64,000 nucleotides of DNA from Actinomucor elegans. Lineage: Eukaryota; Mucoromycota; Mucoromycetes; Mucorales; Mucoraceae. The notes under the pieces are model-generated. The model searched no databases. It worked only from the letters and a program-made list of their open reading frames with translations, and had not been told where the DNA came from. A program made the position numbers and the translations under genes. The DNA is taken from positions 2,914,001 through 2,978,000 of the forward strand of contig JAMSLZ010000003.1 in NCBI GenBank assembly GCA_026027325.1. The letters are read 5' to 3'. Positions 24,104 through 35,609 of the stretch are shown piece after piece; positions within the stretch are counted from its first letter, which is position 1, and every line of letters begins with the position of its first letter.

Positions 24104-24769
24104 TTATTTTTGGTGAGCAATGAACTTCTTTTGCTCTTCAATGACAGCTTGCTTAAAATCAACGACTTCCTTCCAGCAATCAAGCGTTCTAGACTTGTTT
24201 TTACTAAAAAAAAAAAAAAAAAATAACGAATAAGTTAGCAAATGTGTGCGCCATCACCTATATAGCTTACTTGTAACAAGCAACCACATCGTCTTGAGCC
24301 TTTTTAACTTCAGCAGGAAGCTCTTTTGCACCAGATCTATGGATATCAATCAGTCAATAAAGTAAATTATCGGTCTCTTTTTATTGGCATGTACCTGGAA
24401 ATTCTTTCAATCATGGTCTCAATATCGTTACTAGTTGCGACGGCATTCAAGTTGTCCTTTTCAGAGTTCTTTTCAGTCAATTCGATATAATATTTCTCGG
24501 TCAATTCAGATTCATTTTGTTTAATTTTCTCTAATTCCTCAGTGACGCGTTGACGAACAATAGATTCAACTTGACGTGCTTCGATTCTTTCGGTTGTTTG
24601 TTCAGCTTTCTTTTCGAGAGAGCCTACTAAGCTCTGCGAAAACTTTTTTTTTTTCGAGTTAGTACCACGTCCAAAATATAATTCAATAATAAAGAGTGTT
24701 TACTTGGAGAGGAACATTGGGGTTATAGAAAATGATAGGTTCCTGTGTCTTTGATTGAGAAGCACCCAT
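24104..24769 (-). CDS. MIC19: MICOS complex subunit Mic19 (CHCH domain)
   Basis: Peripheral inner-membrane subunit of MICOS, which holds crista junctions together. Four exons: 24769-24704, 24633-24395, 24336-24271 and 24203-24104, giving 156 residues. The N-terminus MGASQSKTQEPIIFYNPNVP has a Gly2 suited to N-myristoylation, as in animal CHCHD3 and yeast Mic19. A long charged coiled-coil-like middle follows (EKKAEQTTERIEARQVESIV, LEKIKQNESELTEKYYIEL). The C-terminus has one Cys pair spaced C-X10-C (ACYNKNKSRTLDCWKEV), as in yeast Mic19, rather than a twin CX9C. No cleavable presequence is visible; import would be via the intermembrane-space oxidation route. The exons were joined by phase: the Cys pair is created across the last intron. 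Confidence 0.88.
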
Positions 24770-24885
24770 TCTGTAATGTAAAGAAAATAACCGCTACAAT
24801 CATAGTGCAGCGTATGAATTTTTTTGAGGACGGGAACTAGTAGCGGCTCTTTAAAAGATAGCCAACAAGGGGTAGGGCTTTTATT

Positions 24886-26339
24886 TTATTCAATTGCGAT
24901 ATACTTTTGATGGTAAGCTTGCTTATTTTCCTGTTGGTCTTTAGCTTGGTGCTGCTTTTGAGTAGTAACAGTAATTTGCTTTTGTCTCTTGTTGGGTGAT
25001 TGATGACCAATCAATTTACCAAGTTCGGAACCAGGAATGATATTACCCTGTTCGTCTACAGTAAACAATGAAAATTCGGTAGGAACTCCTCTTTGACCAG
25101 ACTTCATCTCTAGCTTTAGCTGATTAATTTGTTCTGTCAGATCAGAAATCATGCTCAAGAGCACGTCCTGTTTAAGCTGCTCTTCAGTAGGTTTCTCTTC
25201 TTGAGGGACTTCAAACGTAACTAGCTCTTCCTCTTTTATCATCTCATCTTTGGTACTAATTTGCTCTTGGATGTTCTTTAACTCTTCCTGTTTCTTCTCC
25301 TGTTCAATCAACTTTTCTGATACAATAGGTCTGCATTTGATTTGATGAGGTTCAGCGCGATGGCGATGAGACAAGTTCATTTCTTCACATAATCTCGGTG
25401 TAAATACAATGATTTGATAGTTACATGTTGAGACTTCTACAAAACTAGATACACGATCCGGACCGTGCATATCACAATGATACTATTGAAATTAATTAGG
25501 TTTGCAACATTTTACTCTCTTTGTTTAAAAACTCATTTACCTGTACTTCAATTGTACGCGGTTTTTCAGTCAAATCGCACTTAGATCCATCTCTCCATGT
25601 TTGTACCAAATAGCGCTGATCGCCGTTACTCTTTAACTCGGTAGGAGCTCTGCTCTGACCTTGCTTTGTGGTAGGTTTTGTCGATGATAGTGCTTTATTA
25701 TTGGTGTCGATATCAGCAGGCGCGACACCAGGATATAATCCCAAATAAAAGGATGCTGTTTCTTGCTCTTTTTCTACTTTACCATCATGCGTACGTTCTA
25801 CATGAAACTGTCGAACATATTGGTTGTGGCAATATTCGTAAGCCCAATACTGATGAGTCTAATTATCTGGTAGGGTGAGATACGATGCAATGGATGTATG
25901 TTTAAGCTTACACTAGTAAAAAAGCGAATACAGCTGACTCCAAGCGGTTCCAGTAGCTCTAAGCCCTTCTCAATTGTCTTTTGCTTATCTTCTTCGGTTT
26001 CTTCTTGTGCGCTCTCTTCCTTTTCTCTATCTAGACGTTCTTGCTCTTCTTGAACATCTGGAATAATGCAGGAAAAGGGTTGTCCCAAGGCCGATGTCAT
26101 GATAACACTGTTTTTATTAGATGAAATCTAGCATGATTGTTAGTACGGCAGTATAGACATGGAGAGAACACTACCTCCACATTTTTTATGGTAATGTCGG
26201 CATTGGATACTTTGTCTCTTGTTAATACAATTTTGTAACGAGGAAATGCTAAAATATCATCCTGTATAAATTGAGACTGAAGTGTTGAAGCTACCAAGTT
26301 TAATATCAGAGTTATAGTCAGCAATTTGGATAAGGCCAT
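24886..26339 (-). CDS. YOS9: OS-9/Yos9 ERAD lectin (MRH domain)
   Basis: ER-luminal lectin that recognises trimmed glycans on misfolded proteins and passes them to the Hrd1 ubiquitin ligase. Exons 26339-26175, 26127-25912, 25858-25541 and 25482-24886 encode 431 residues. A signal peptide is obvious (MALSKLLTITLILNLVASTL). The mannose-6-phosphate-receptor homology domain includes HQYWAYEYCHNQYVRQFH, QTWRDGSKCDLT, YHCD, and EVSTCNYQIIVFTPRLCE, with the W, Q/R, E and Y sugar-binding positions and the Cys pairs present. An internal Glu/Lys-rich insert (about residues 95-115) and a long charged C-terminal coiled coil follow. It ends in KYIAIE, without an HDEL/KDEL signal; mammalian OS-9 also lacks one, so retention is presumably through the Hrd3/SEL1L complex. 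Lies 116 bases upstream of MIC19 on the same strand. Confidence 0.92.
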
Positions 26340-28245
26340 ATTGAAAGTAAATACTGCTGTCTGATAGAAGAAAGAAGCGCTTTTTTTTCTTCCAATAAAG
26401 CAATTTTTGTAATCCTGCTATTTGAACTTTAATTTTTGAAAATGTAATCCCCCTCTGCTTCCAAACTTTTAAGCCTTTGAGTTCATCTTTTGGTAAAATA
26501 TATATATATATTATTTTCGTGACATATACAATATAATGTGTCTTTAAACTATGTATATTTTTTAACGATCATAATATTTGTTTAGATTCTGTTATTATTC
26601 GAAAATCGCAGGCGATTTGACTAAGGATTTCAGATTCTTCGTAATCCAACAATTATTGACGATTCTGGATCTGATTGGCTAAACTCTATATAGCAAAGGT
26701 CTGGATGAGTACTTCGGTCATGTAACTGCAAGTTTTTTTTTTTATAATTGTAAATCGCAACACCTCTTCCGCCTTTAGGTAAATAATTCTCTGTAAATAT
26801 TATAATAGCTAATTCATATTCCTTCACACTCGTCTACATTCAATAGTTAAATATACATGATTTTTATCATTATCGTTACATTTCGAAGTGGCACTTGACT
26901 CTAGAAGGCTGCTTTTCTAGTTATAAATACAATGCAAGAATCTTCTAAATTAATAAGAGATTTGCTATATTTGAGAATCACTATAGCAATTGTATAACAA
27001 TTTTTGTCTCCAACAGATTTGCTATTTCATTGCTATATATACATATTATAGAAATTGTAATTAGTATGGAACCGTCAACTTCTTTCGCATTGATATTTTT
27101 TTAAAAAAAAAAAGAGCTTTCAGTTTCGCCCCAGTCAAGGATAGTACCCTTTGCCGAGCTTGGTTTACAATACCAATGGCGCCTGCTACTAGCTTGGGTA
27201 TAAAGAAAGTTGATTTCTATCTTGCGGTTTGTGTCATGGTGAAAGCCCAACGTAGCAAATCTGAATAGCAAAACCGCTGGAGAAATTAGGAAATTTGGCA
27301 ATTCTGAGTTTGTCAAATTGGGGAAATATGTTCTATTTAGCGGAGCCGTTGGAGGCGCTCTTATCTAAACTATTATATTATACAAACATCGCAGTAAGAA
27401 ACCAAATGATATCAAAGAATCAGCTTCCTTTCCCCCCCCCCTGGATGCGTGTAATCCCCCCAATCCAATGAAATCTACTTATGTGCCTAACTAAGGAGTT
27501 TAAATTTCGGTCCTTTTTTTACCATTTCATGTACCGCTTGTCAAATCAGAATCTCAAGAAAGTGCTCTCGGAGCAACGCTATACACACTGCTATTTGTAC
27601 CACCTTGAATTATCTAATGCTTTAACCCGTGCATACACAACCCATCACTGATCGTTTACTGTCCATCCTTCCTCTCTAGAAGCTGTTAAAATACGGTACC
27701 TGATCTTGTAAAATGCTGTTTTCGATCTTTTTCTTGCAATAGGCTTAAACTGCCATTGTCTCATAAGGTAGTACTCCGCTCGTACACCATCATTCTTGAA
27801 TTCTGCAGTGGCCTTACATAAAAAAAAAAAAATCGCTCAAAGAGAAACGTTTCAACTGATTGATTCATTAAATGATTCTTCTGAACTTCTTTGAATCGAT
27901 TCGATTTCCAAGTTCAATGTGACGTGCGGCTTCTGCAATCTCTCAGAATAAAAATCTCGAGAATAAATCCATCGTTTCCCCGCCTTTTCATTTCCTATCT
28001 ATGTCTTTAAATGTCTGTCCTTGGATTCTTTTGGTGCTTACTGGTGCCTGTGTGTCGATTCCAATCCTCGGTCTCTTCTCTCGCACAGTCACGTAATATT
28101 TTTTCGACTTTTTTTTTCTTGTTGAGCTTTGTTTCTATTGCCCTTTGGAAACCCTTTTCTCTTTCTCTTTCTTTTTCCAGATTCCGTGTTTCCGTTGGTT
28201 ATACGTTTAAAAATTTAACAAGTGTTTATCGCGCGTTATTAAACC
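26340..28245. other. Intergenic, 1.9 kb (divergent promoters)
   Basis: Between the divergent starts of OS-9 and HIR1. No supported gene. A T7A11 block lies at 27096-27113 and a C10 run at 27432-27441. CT-rich leader sequence precedes HIR1 (about 28100-28180). Confidence 0.6.
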
Positions 28246-31200
28246 ATGATTATCATAAAACCAGAATGGGTTTCCCATGCAGGTAATTAAAAAAAAAACG
28301 ACCCTATACACATTTCAAAGCTATTAATTCAAGATATATCACGTAGATCGCACCCAAGATTCCAGAAATAAAAAGCCTTGTATTTATTCTGTTCATGTCC
28401 ATCCTGATGGAAAAAGACTGGCTACAGGAAGTTTAGGTAAGCAGTCTTAAAAAAAATTGATATGTTTATGCTTACACAAAATATAATAGACGGTAATGTC
28501 AAAATATGGAATACGGTGCCTATATTCGATGAAATAGCAGAACAAGATCCCAACTGTCATAAGCTTCTTTGTACCATGACAATGCATAATGGTATAGCAT
28601 AGATACAAGAAGTTGGATCACCCAATTTACGCGTTTTTTTTTTTTTTTTTTTTTTTTTTTTTGTAGGTGCTGTATTATGCGTTCGTTGGTCAAATGGTGA
28701 TGGACGCTACCTTGCTTCGAGTTCAGATAATGATAATGTGATTATTATATGGGAACGCGACAGGTAAATTACAGTCGGCAAACACCTGCGAGAAAGAAAA
28801 AAAAATAACCAACATTTTGTATAGAAATGCCACTGCTGGTTCAGTATTCGGTAGCAGCGATGTCAACCATGAGACCTGGAGAGCAGTCAAGTATTTAAGA
28901 GGACACGATTCAGATGTACAAGACTTGGCTTGGTCAAAAGATAATCAATATTTAGCTTCATGTGGTGTAGATGGATTTGTGATTGTTTGGAATGGATCAA
29001 CGTTTGGTATAGTCATTGAATTAGACACATCATATTGTGTGTACTGACTACCTTATAGATCAAGTAACCAAGATTGATCAGCATGGAGGATTTGTTAAAG
29101 GTATTACGTGGGATCCAGCCGGAAAGTTCCTTGCTTCTCAGGTAAACTTTTTGGAAGCAATTGATTGATATTATATTAATGCGTTTCGTTTAGTCTGATG
29201 ATAAAATGGTCAAGATATGGAGAACTTCAGATTGGGGATTAGAAACAGATGTAGTGAATCCATTTGTAAATGCTCCTGGAACTACTTTGTTCAGAAGATT
29301 AAGGTAAAAGTATGCATATAAAAAAAAAGGTGCATCAACTCATAGTACTGTCTAGTTGGTCCCCGGATGGTGCTCATGTAGCTGCTGCCAATGCTGTTAA
29401 TGGTATACAATGCATAGCTGCAGTAATCAATCGTGATGACTGGAATGCCGATGTATCACTTGTTGGCCATCAGTTACCTGTAGAAGTGACAGTAAGTTAT
29501 AATTCTCGAAGAGGATAGTATAGCTACTAAATCATCCCAAAGGCCTTCAATCCAAAGATGTTTTATATGCAAGGCGAAGAGGATCCAGAAAAAGCTTTAT
29601 CGACTATTTGCGCGTTGGGAAGTCAGGATAGAAGTGTTTCTATCTGGGTTACAAGGTTTAGTCGACCTGTATGCGTCGCCGCTGATATCTTTGATAACAA
29701 TGTATACGATTTAGCTTGGACACCAGATGGAAAGAGTTTGTTTGCTTGTTCACAAGATGGCACAGTTGCGTGCCTTCAATTAGAATCAGAGTTGGATGAA
29801 GTTGCTGCAGATGAAGAGATTGTGAGTGTGGCTATCAGTTGAATAATGGATACTAATACTATATCTATAGTACAAAGAATTGACGAAATATGGTTATGGT
29901 AGAAAGCATACACAATTACCAGAAACGCCTATTCAGCTAGAACTAGAAGAGGCTCTTGCTGCGAAACCTCCAACATCAAACCGTATCGCACAGTTAATGA
30001 CCGGAAACACAACCATTGAAACATCCTCTCAGCCTATTAACGATACTACAATGGAGGAAGCAGAACTCATAGATAAGCCTGAAAAGGATTTTACTTCTTC
30101 TTCATCCAAAGCAGCACCTTCTGTTATTGTAGAACAAAAGGTTACTATAGCAAAGAACGGTAAAAAACGTATTCAACCCATGGTGATCAGTCCTTCATCC
30201 TCTTCTATTGCTCCTTCAACATCAAGAACGCTTACAAAACCGATCATTGTAGGTCGCCTAATGAGAAATGCCATTGCATTGTATACTTATATGTATTCAA
30301 CATAGAAACCAGCGCATTCAAACCAATTGCGGTCTAATCATATACAATTTGTGGAATACGACGAGCCTATCATACCCTCCTCAGGCATTGGAAGCGCCAT
30401 AACAGGAAACAAGCGCAAGTTAGCAGATGAAAATGAGATTACAGGCAATAAATCAACACGAGCAAAACCAGAGTGGATCGATTCAGCAATTGTGCCACCC
30501 ATTGTTCAAAAGAGTCAAGTCAAGATGGGCCTTCCCAAAGTCAAGTCGATCTTGGCTTCCAAGTTACGATCTGATGACCCTACCATTGTCATGGAATGCC
30601 ACAACTCTCACAGTAAGTACCTTGATACTTTAAAGGACAGAAAGGAACTCATATCGTTTTAGGTGAATCAACTTGCGTTAAAACAAAGGTAGTGACAAGT
30701 AAGCAAGGCGCAGTGATCTGGGTTGATTATTTACCCAGCGCGGTTCTTTTGATGGCTGGTAACCAGATCTATTCAGCTGTTGGATGTGAGGATGGATCAG
30801 TCAATATATATTCACCTTCAGGTAGACGTATGCTACCTCCTATCATCATGGATAGTACGCCCGTTGTTTTACAGTGTTCATCACAATGGTTGCTTTGTTT
30901 AACTGCTACTGGACTATTATATACATGGGATGTTGTGAATATGAAGAGTCTGTTATATAGTATCTCTATAGCACCTATTCTGCAAGCAGCTCAATTGCCA
31001 TCCACAGAAACTCATAAAGCACCCAGCATCAAGGATATTCGTATTCAAAAGAATGGATTGCCTATCTTGATTACCAGCCTACAACAAGCGTTTGTGTATC
31101 ATATGGATATGAAGGTGTGGGTTCGCATTAGTGATGCTTGGTATATTATTTCTGAATTTTGGGGATCGGGTCTTCAGCCAGAGACTTGTGCCGAGAATCC

Positions 31201-31824
31201 TTTGGGTTGGTTATCTTCGCGTATGAATGTCAGCGGTGGAGGCATTGATCCAACTACAAAGCTAATACTAGACATTGCAAGCACAGATGAAAGTACAACA
31301 GCAGTGGTTACCATAAGTCATATCGAGGTAAATACTATACAATGCAACATGGCACAGCTTCTCATACAATGTGTAGACCCAGTTGGCGGTGGCGGCACTG
31401 TTGGAATCACCGAATGAATATGTGGATTGGATGATTTATTACGCTAGAAGACTATCAGAAGAAAATGCTAAAGACAAGGTCGAGGAATTGTGCAAATGGT
31501 TAATAGGTCCACCCTACATGTAAAGTATTTATTATGTACAGATGAAATGACAATGTTCTAACGCACCTTTCAATAGAACATCCGAATTTACTCAGTGGGA
31601 GCCCAAGATTATGGTAAATACATCGAGAAATAGGTGCGTGATCATTTACTAAACATTTACTGATAGGGTTCATTATTGAAAAAGGATTTGCTGAAGCAGA
31701 TACTTCCTATACTAGGTAAGATAAAAACATACATAAATGTTGACTCTATGTTGATTAACACTCTATTTAAGCACAAAACCGCCAACTTCAACGTACTGTA
31801 ACTGAATTCAAGTCATGTCTCTAA
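28246..31824 (+). CDS. HIR1: HIRA/Hir1 histone chaperone subunit
   Basis: WD-repeat subunit of the HIR complex, which deposits H3-H4 independently of replication and represses histone genes. Sixteen exons: 28246-28282, 28347-28436, 28490-28591, 28667-28763, 28825-29006, 29059-29141, 29194-29303, 29356-29491, 29543-29821, 29871-30248, 30306-30612, 30663-31327, 31377-31519, 31577-31613, 31667-31715 and 31772-31824, giving 915 residues. The N-terminus (MIIIKPEWVSHADRT) and first blades (IYSVHVHPDGKRLATGSLDG, CVRWSNGDGRYLASSSDND, LRGHDSDVQDLAWSKDNQYL) form a seven-blade propeller ending near residue 370. A Ser/Thr-rich linker corresponds to the B-domain region. The C-terminal Hira domain includes WYIISEFWGSG, NPLGWL and TQLAVAALLESPNEYVDWMI. 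Exons 13-16 are tiny and were joined by homology (TSEFTQWEPKIM then GSLLKKDLLKQILPIL). Intron 3 contains 29 T just before its AG. Confidence 0.93.
28634..28662. repeat. Poly(T) tract, 29 bases, in HIR1 intron 3
   Basis: A very long T run acts as the polypyrimidine tract of the intron and ends four bases before the acceptor. Confidence 0.85.
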
Positions 31825-32114
31825 GCATACGTCTGATGTATATATATACTCTTTTTTTTTTGAAAGAATAAATGTGATTTTATATAAATCATTAAAAAGC
31901 TGGTTAGTACAGTCGCAAAAGCAACAGGAACTGGTTGCAGCAATCAAAAGCCTTTCTGTGTTACACGACCAGTTACACCAGTGGAAAAAAAACCTTTTTT
32001 AGTTTCTTTACAATAAGATCCAGAGTCTTCTTTTCTCTTTTATGTTACTTGAAAAAACGTTTTAAAACAAAAGAGCTGGTATTTTTTGTTTAAAACAACT
32101 ATTAAGAAAAAAAA

Positions 32115-33710
32115 ATGGGTCAACAATCAAGTAAATCCCATGCACCACTTACCTTTGGTTATATCAATCATAATCAACCACACCAAGAAGGACAATATTT
32201 AGAGAACCAAGACCGTTCTTCCCCAGATTTTGTGCTTGATAACCCTCACTTATATAGACTAGAATCATCTTGTCAGCACTGTTCTCAACAAAGCTCAGCT
32301 GTAATTGTAGCTGAACAAGCACCCTGCAGATATTGCCACCAAAATAAGCGTCTTTCGCTCGTGCGTAGAGATCTTGCTAGTGACTTGAATTATATTGATG
32401 AAACTTATTATCCCAATATTGCTCATTATGAAGAAGACGATGAGGATAACGATATCGAAACACCATCTACTTTTGCCAGCCCTGCCGATATAAGCGCTGA
32501 TGAGGATGATGATACAGATACATTAAGAGATGAAGAGGGTTGGTCAAAACTGACTATTGGTGAGATTACTCCAAGCATACCCAAAAGGCTCGTCTCCTCG
32601 CCATCATTAGCTGTAGACTTATCTGGAAAATCACTTATTAAACTAAGTTCGAGCATTGGTTATCTCAGTAATCTAACTAAACTGGATCTGTAAGTGTGTT
32701 ATTGGTCTCACTACTGTTTTTTTTTTTTTTTTTTTTTTTTTTTTGCATTACTGATATATTACATCTATTATATAGGTCGGATAACCAAATGATCAACTTA
32801 CCACGAGCCATAGGACAATTAAAGAACTTGCGTATATTCAACGCATCTAAAAACCAATTAGAAACTATTCCTGATACAATCAATTCGCTCAAGAAATTAA
32901 AAGCTATCAATTTGAGTCAAAACAAGCTCACCTCGCTTCCAAAGGGCCTGGGCAGTCTGCCTTGTCTGATCATTTTGATCTTGAACAATAATCAACTTAC
33001 CCAGTTACCACGCGATATAGCCAATCTCAATGACCTTATTACGCTCAACGTATCTCACAACCCACTCAAATCAATTCCTGCTGAAATCTCCACTCTTAAG
33101 TCGTTACGAAAACTAATAGCAGAAGAATGTTCTTTTGAAACAGAATTTGTACACACTCTCGCGCATGATCCACCTAGCCTATTTGAACTGTGCGCTAGAA
33201 ACATGGTAAAGAATAAGATCAGTTTGCCTTTGTTTTTAGCGCATCATCACATCGCCGATTATTTCAAACGAGAACAAACATGTTCTTTCTGCTTCGGACC
33301 ATATTTCGACTCTTATGTCACCCGAGGTCGGTTTATAGAGCGAACGGGTCGACAAGTGATTGCGTTAGACTACAAGTTATGCTGCGCACACTGGACAGAT
33401 GAACCAGATCGTATCTCTACCATGTTTGCAACACCTTATTATAGGCAGCAGCCTCCCCCGTCACCAGACACGGAAATACCTGTAGAAGACGAGCAGCAAC
33501 AAGATTACTTCAACTCGATGCCTATTCGACGAAACCAACCACCTTCTAGTAGAGCAAATACATTACTGGCTGGTTATAGTAGTGAGGATACTCTTTTAAA
33601 CACATTGGTTTTACCTATCACTGCATCTGACATGGTCTCTTCTTCTTCATCTTCCTCGTCTGCTGCATCTGCTCATACACCATCATTACCTGCATATACA
33701 TCCTCTTCAC

Positions 33711-33754
<44 letters not shown>

Positions 33755-34123
33755 AGTAATTTACCATCGCAAAGACAGCACTCTTTTTCTCCATTACGTC
33801 CACGTTCCTCCTCATCTACAAGCTCCTTACTAAGAATCAATACCATGCATCATCAACATCAACATCAAGAGGCATTACGGCAGCCTGAAGCAGTAGTACT
33901 GACGCCTGAAAAACTGCCATTTGCTTCACTTTCAGGTAGACAGTCTGAAGAAGCAGATAGAATTCTTGCAAGAAACGAGGAAAGGCCTACAGATAGCCCG
34001 AGGGCCAGAAAGTCCAATGGCATTAAACAGGGATTTGCTCAGCTCGGTGCGCGATTAGGTAGACGCCGTGGCAATAGTAACGCAAGTACCAGTATTGGAA
34101 GGGATCGAAGTGAAACTGTTTAG
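32115..34123 (+). CDS. Leucine-rich-repeat protein with Cys clusters
   Basis: Two exons, 32115-32689 and 32776-34123, encode 640 residues. The start MGQQSSKSHAPL fits the N-myristoylation consensus (Gly2, Ser6), so membrane anchoring is possible. A Cys-rich patch follows (SSCQHCSQQ ... PCRYCHQNK, two CxxC knuckles), then an acidic stretch (EEDDEDNDIE). Five to seven SHOC2/Ras-suppressor-type leucine-rich repeats lie about residues 165-330, for example LRIFNASKNQLETIPDTINS and LIILILNNNQLTQLPRDIAN, the splice falling inside one repeat. Beyond them is a second conserved-looking Cys module (TCSFCFGPYF ... YKLCCAHW, about residues 365-415). The C-terminal third is low-complexity Ser, Ala (ten or more in a row from GCT repeats), His/Gln and basic. 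The architecture suggests a membrane-associated signalling scaffold; I do not know its partner. Confidence 0.85.
32717..32744. repeat. Poly(T) tract, 28 bases, in LRR-gene intron
   Basis: Twenty-eight T in the only intron of the LRR gene, about 30 bases before the acceptor. Confidence 0.85.
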
Positions 34124-35022
34124 TCTCTCATTTGTATTTAATCAATAAAAGAGAAGTATTGCCTGTCAATAATGGCAGGTTTTCCTTCATACATAAAGTA
34201 GTACAATAGTGGAAACAGCAGGTGGCATTCCTAAGGTCACTATTAATTAGTTTACTCAAGTTAGTAACTGCACTATGGCGAAAGATTATCTAGGTTGCGC
34301 ATGATAAACCTCTACATGAGACAGTTTAGTTGATGTATTAACTATTCATGATGAAGGCTCAATAGCTGTACTACTATTATCAATGGGTGTTCCTATGAGA
34401 ATTATGCAATGTGAGTGTGTGTGTTTACTGTACTGTCATTTAGTTATATGCTATGTAACTAAACAAAAGAATCGCAAGGATACTTGTGTGGGTGTGGGTG
34501 TGTACCTCAATTTTACACCATCCTAGTATATTTACTGCGGAATGTTGTGTTTCATGGAGACAGGATAAAGACTTTTTCCTTGCTCATTATTTGTTACTCA
34601 CAAAAACTCTATTCAGCTGTAAACAAGGCAAACTCTTTGAAATAACCGGTCATCTGTCAGAATGGATACATATACTATCATTCAATAGTAAATGTCTATA
34701 TGTTTGAACGAACGATGTATCTACATGTACTTGTTAAAATATAAAATTTAAGGCATCGCCGTCATTTTGAAGTAATATGAGTAACAAATCGAGATCATGT
34801 TCTTCTACACTCCTCCCTGTCATATCAGGTATAGAATTACCTCTAGTCATTAACGCATAATAAGATTACAGAAACCAGTTTTTTTTTTTTTTTTATTAAG
34901 AAAGAATTATAAAATTAAAGATGATACACTAAATTATGTTGGTTCCAAGGACTAGGTTATTATAGAGAGATTACATCTCTATTTGATTAAATACTAAGGT
35001 AAATTATGAAGATAGTACTTGA
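34124..35022. other. Intergenic, 0.9 kb, convergent flanks
   Basis: 3' regions of the LRR gene (AATAAA at about 34144) and of the MAPEG-like gene. A (GT)-rich segment lies about 34411-34502. No gene seen. Confidence 0.6.
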
Positions 35023-35609
35023 TTAAAAAATAGAACCAATTGTATGCCATCCATGACTGAAAGCAAGACCGCCAATGGCAAGAGTAACGCCAAAGAATAC
35101 AATATTGAATACTAAGCGAATAATATGATGGTCAACTCCAATCTCAGTGAACGCTTTCACAACCGTAAAAGCAAAAAAGCTATATATAAAGTTAATACAA
35201 GTAAGAAATATATGGTAAGAGTTACTTACATCCATGACAGAATCATGACAGCACGCGTAGAACCCGCACCAAAAGTGTTCAATGTTAGGACAGACAAGAG
35301 CAATAACGAGTTTTCAAGTAATACCTCATGTGCTCTTGTAAAGCGATCGCGCAAAGAAGAATGGACGCCATCCCATCTAGGCTTCTTTGAAGTGGTACCG
35401 GTGGCAGCAACGTTGGCTTCTGGGTCATCGTGGGCGGCAGCAGTCGTAGTGGTGGCCCTGACGTGATTATCGCGAGGAAATGCGTGGCGAATAAAGTAAG
35501 AGAGACCCCAAAGTACCCAGAGAGTAAAGAAAGCGATCCAAGAAGATCTTACATATGGATCAGTAACAAAATTACTGAGATGGCTTGCTTGCTGTTGTTG
35601 AGAATCCAT
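35023..35609 (-). CDS. Small multi-pass membrane protein, MAPEG-like
   Basis: Two exons, 35609-35230 and 35179-35023, encode 178 residues. Hydrophobic segments: SSWIAFFTLWVLWGLSYFI near residue 22, LLLLSVLTLNTFGAGSTRAV then a segment across the splice (MILSWIFFAFTVVKAF), and LVFNIVFFGVTLAIGGLAF near the C-terminus, so about four membrane passes. The motif RFTRAHEVLLENSLLLL resembles the R-x-x-x-x-H-x-N-x-x-E core of MAPEG enzymes (membrane glutathione and eicosanoid metabolism), but Asn is replaced by Val, so activity is uncertain. Between helices 1 and 2 is a hydrophilic Thr/Ala loop that is unusual for the family. MAPEG assignment is a structural guess; a simple four-helix membrane protein is the safe description. 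Confidence 0.72.

Noticed and set aside
27101..27316. 71-codon minus-strand frame near a T7A11 block, and a plus-strand frame ending VGGALI
   Set aside because: Neither joins to further exons nor matches a family.
34150..34185. Inverted repeat CCTG...CAGG as a terminator hairpin
   Set aside because: Only four base pairs, and fungi do not use bacterial-type terminators.
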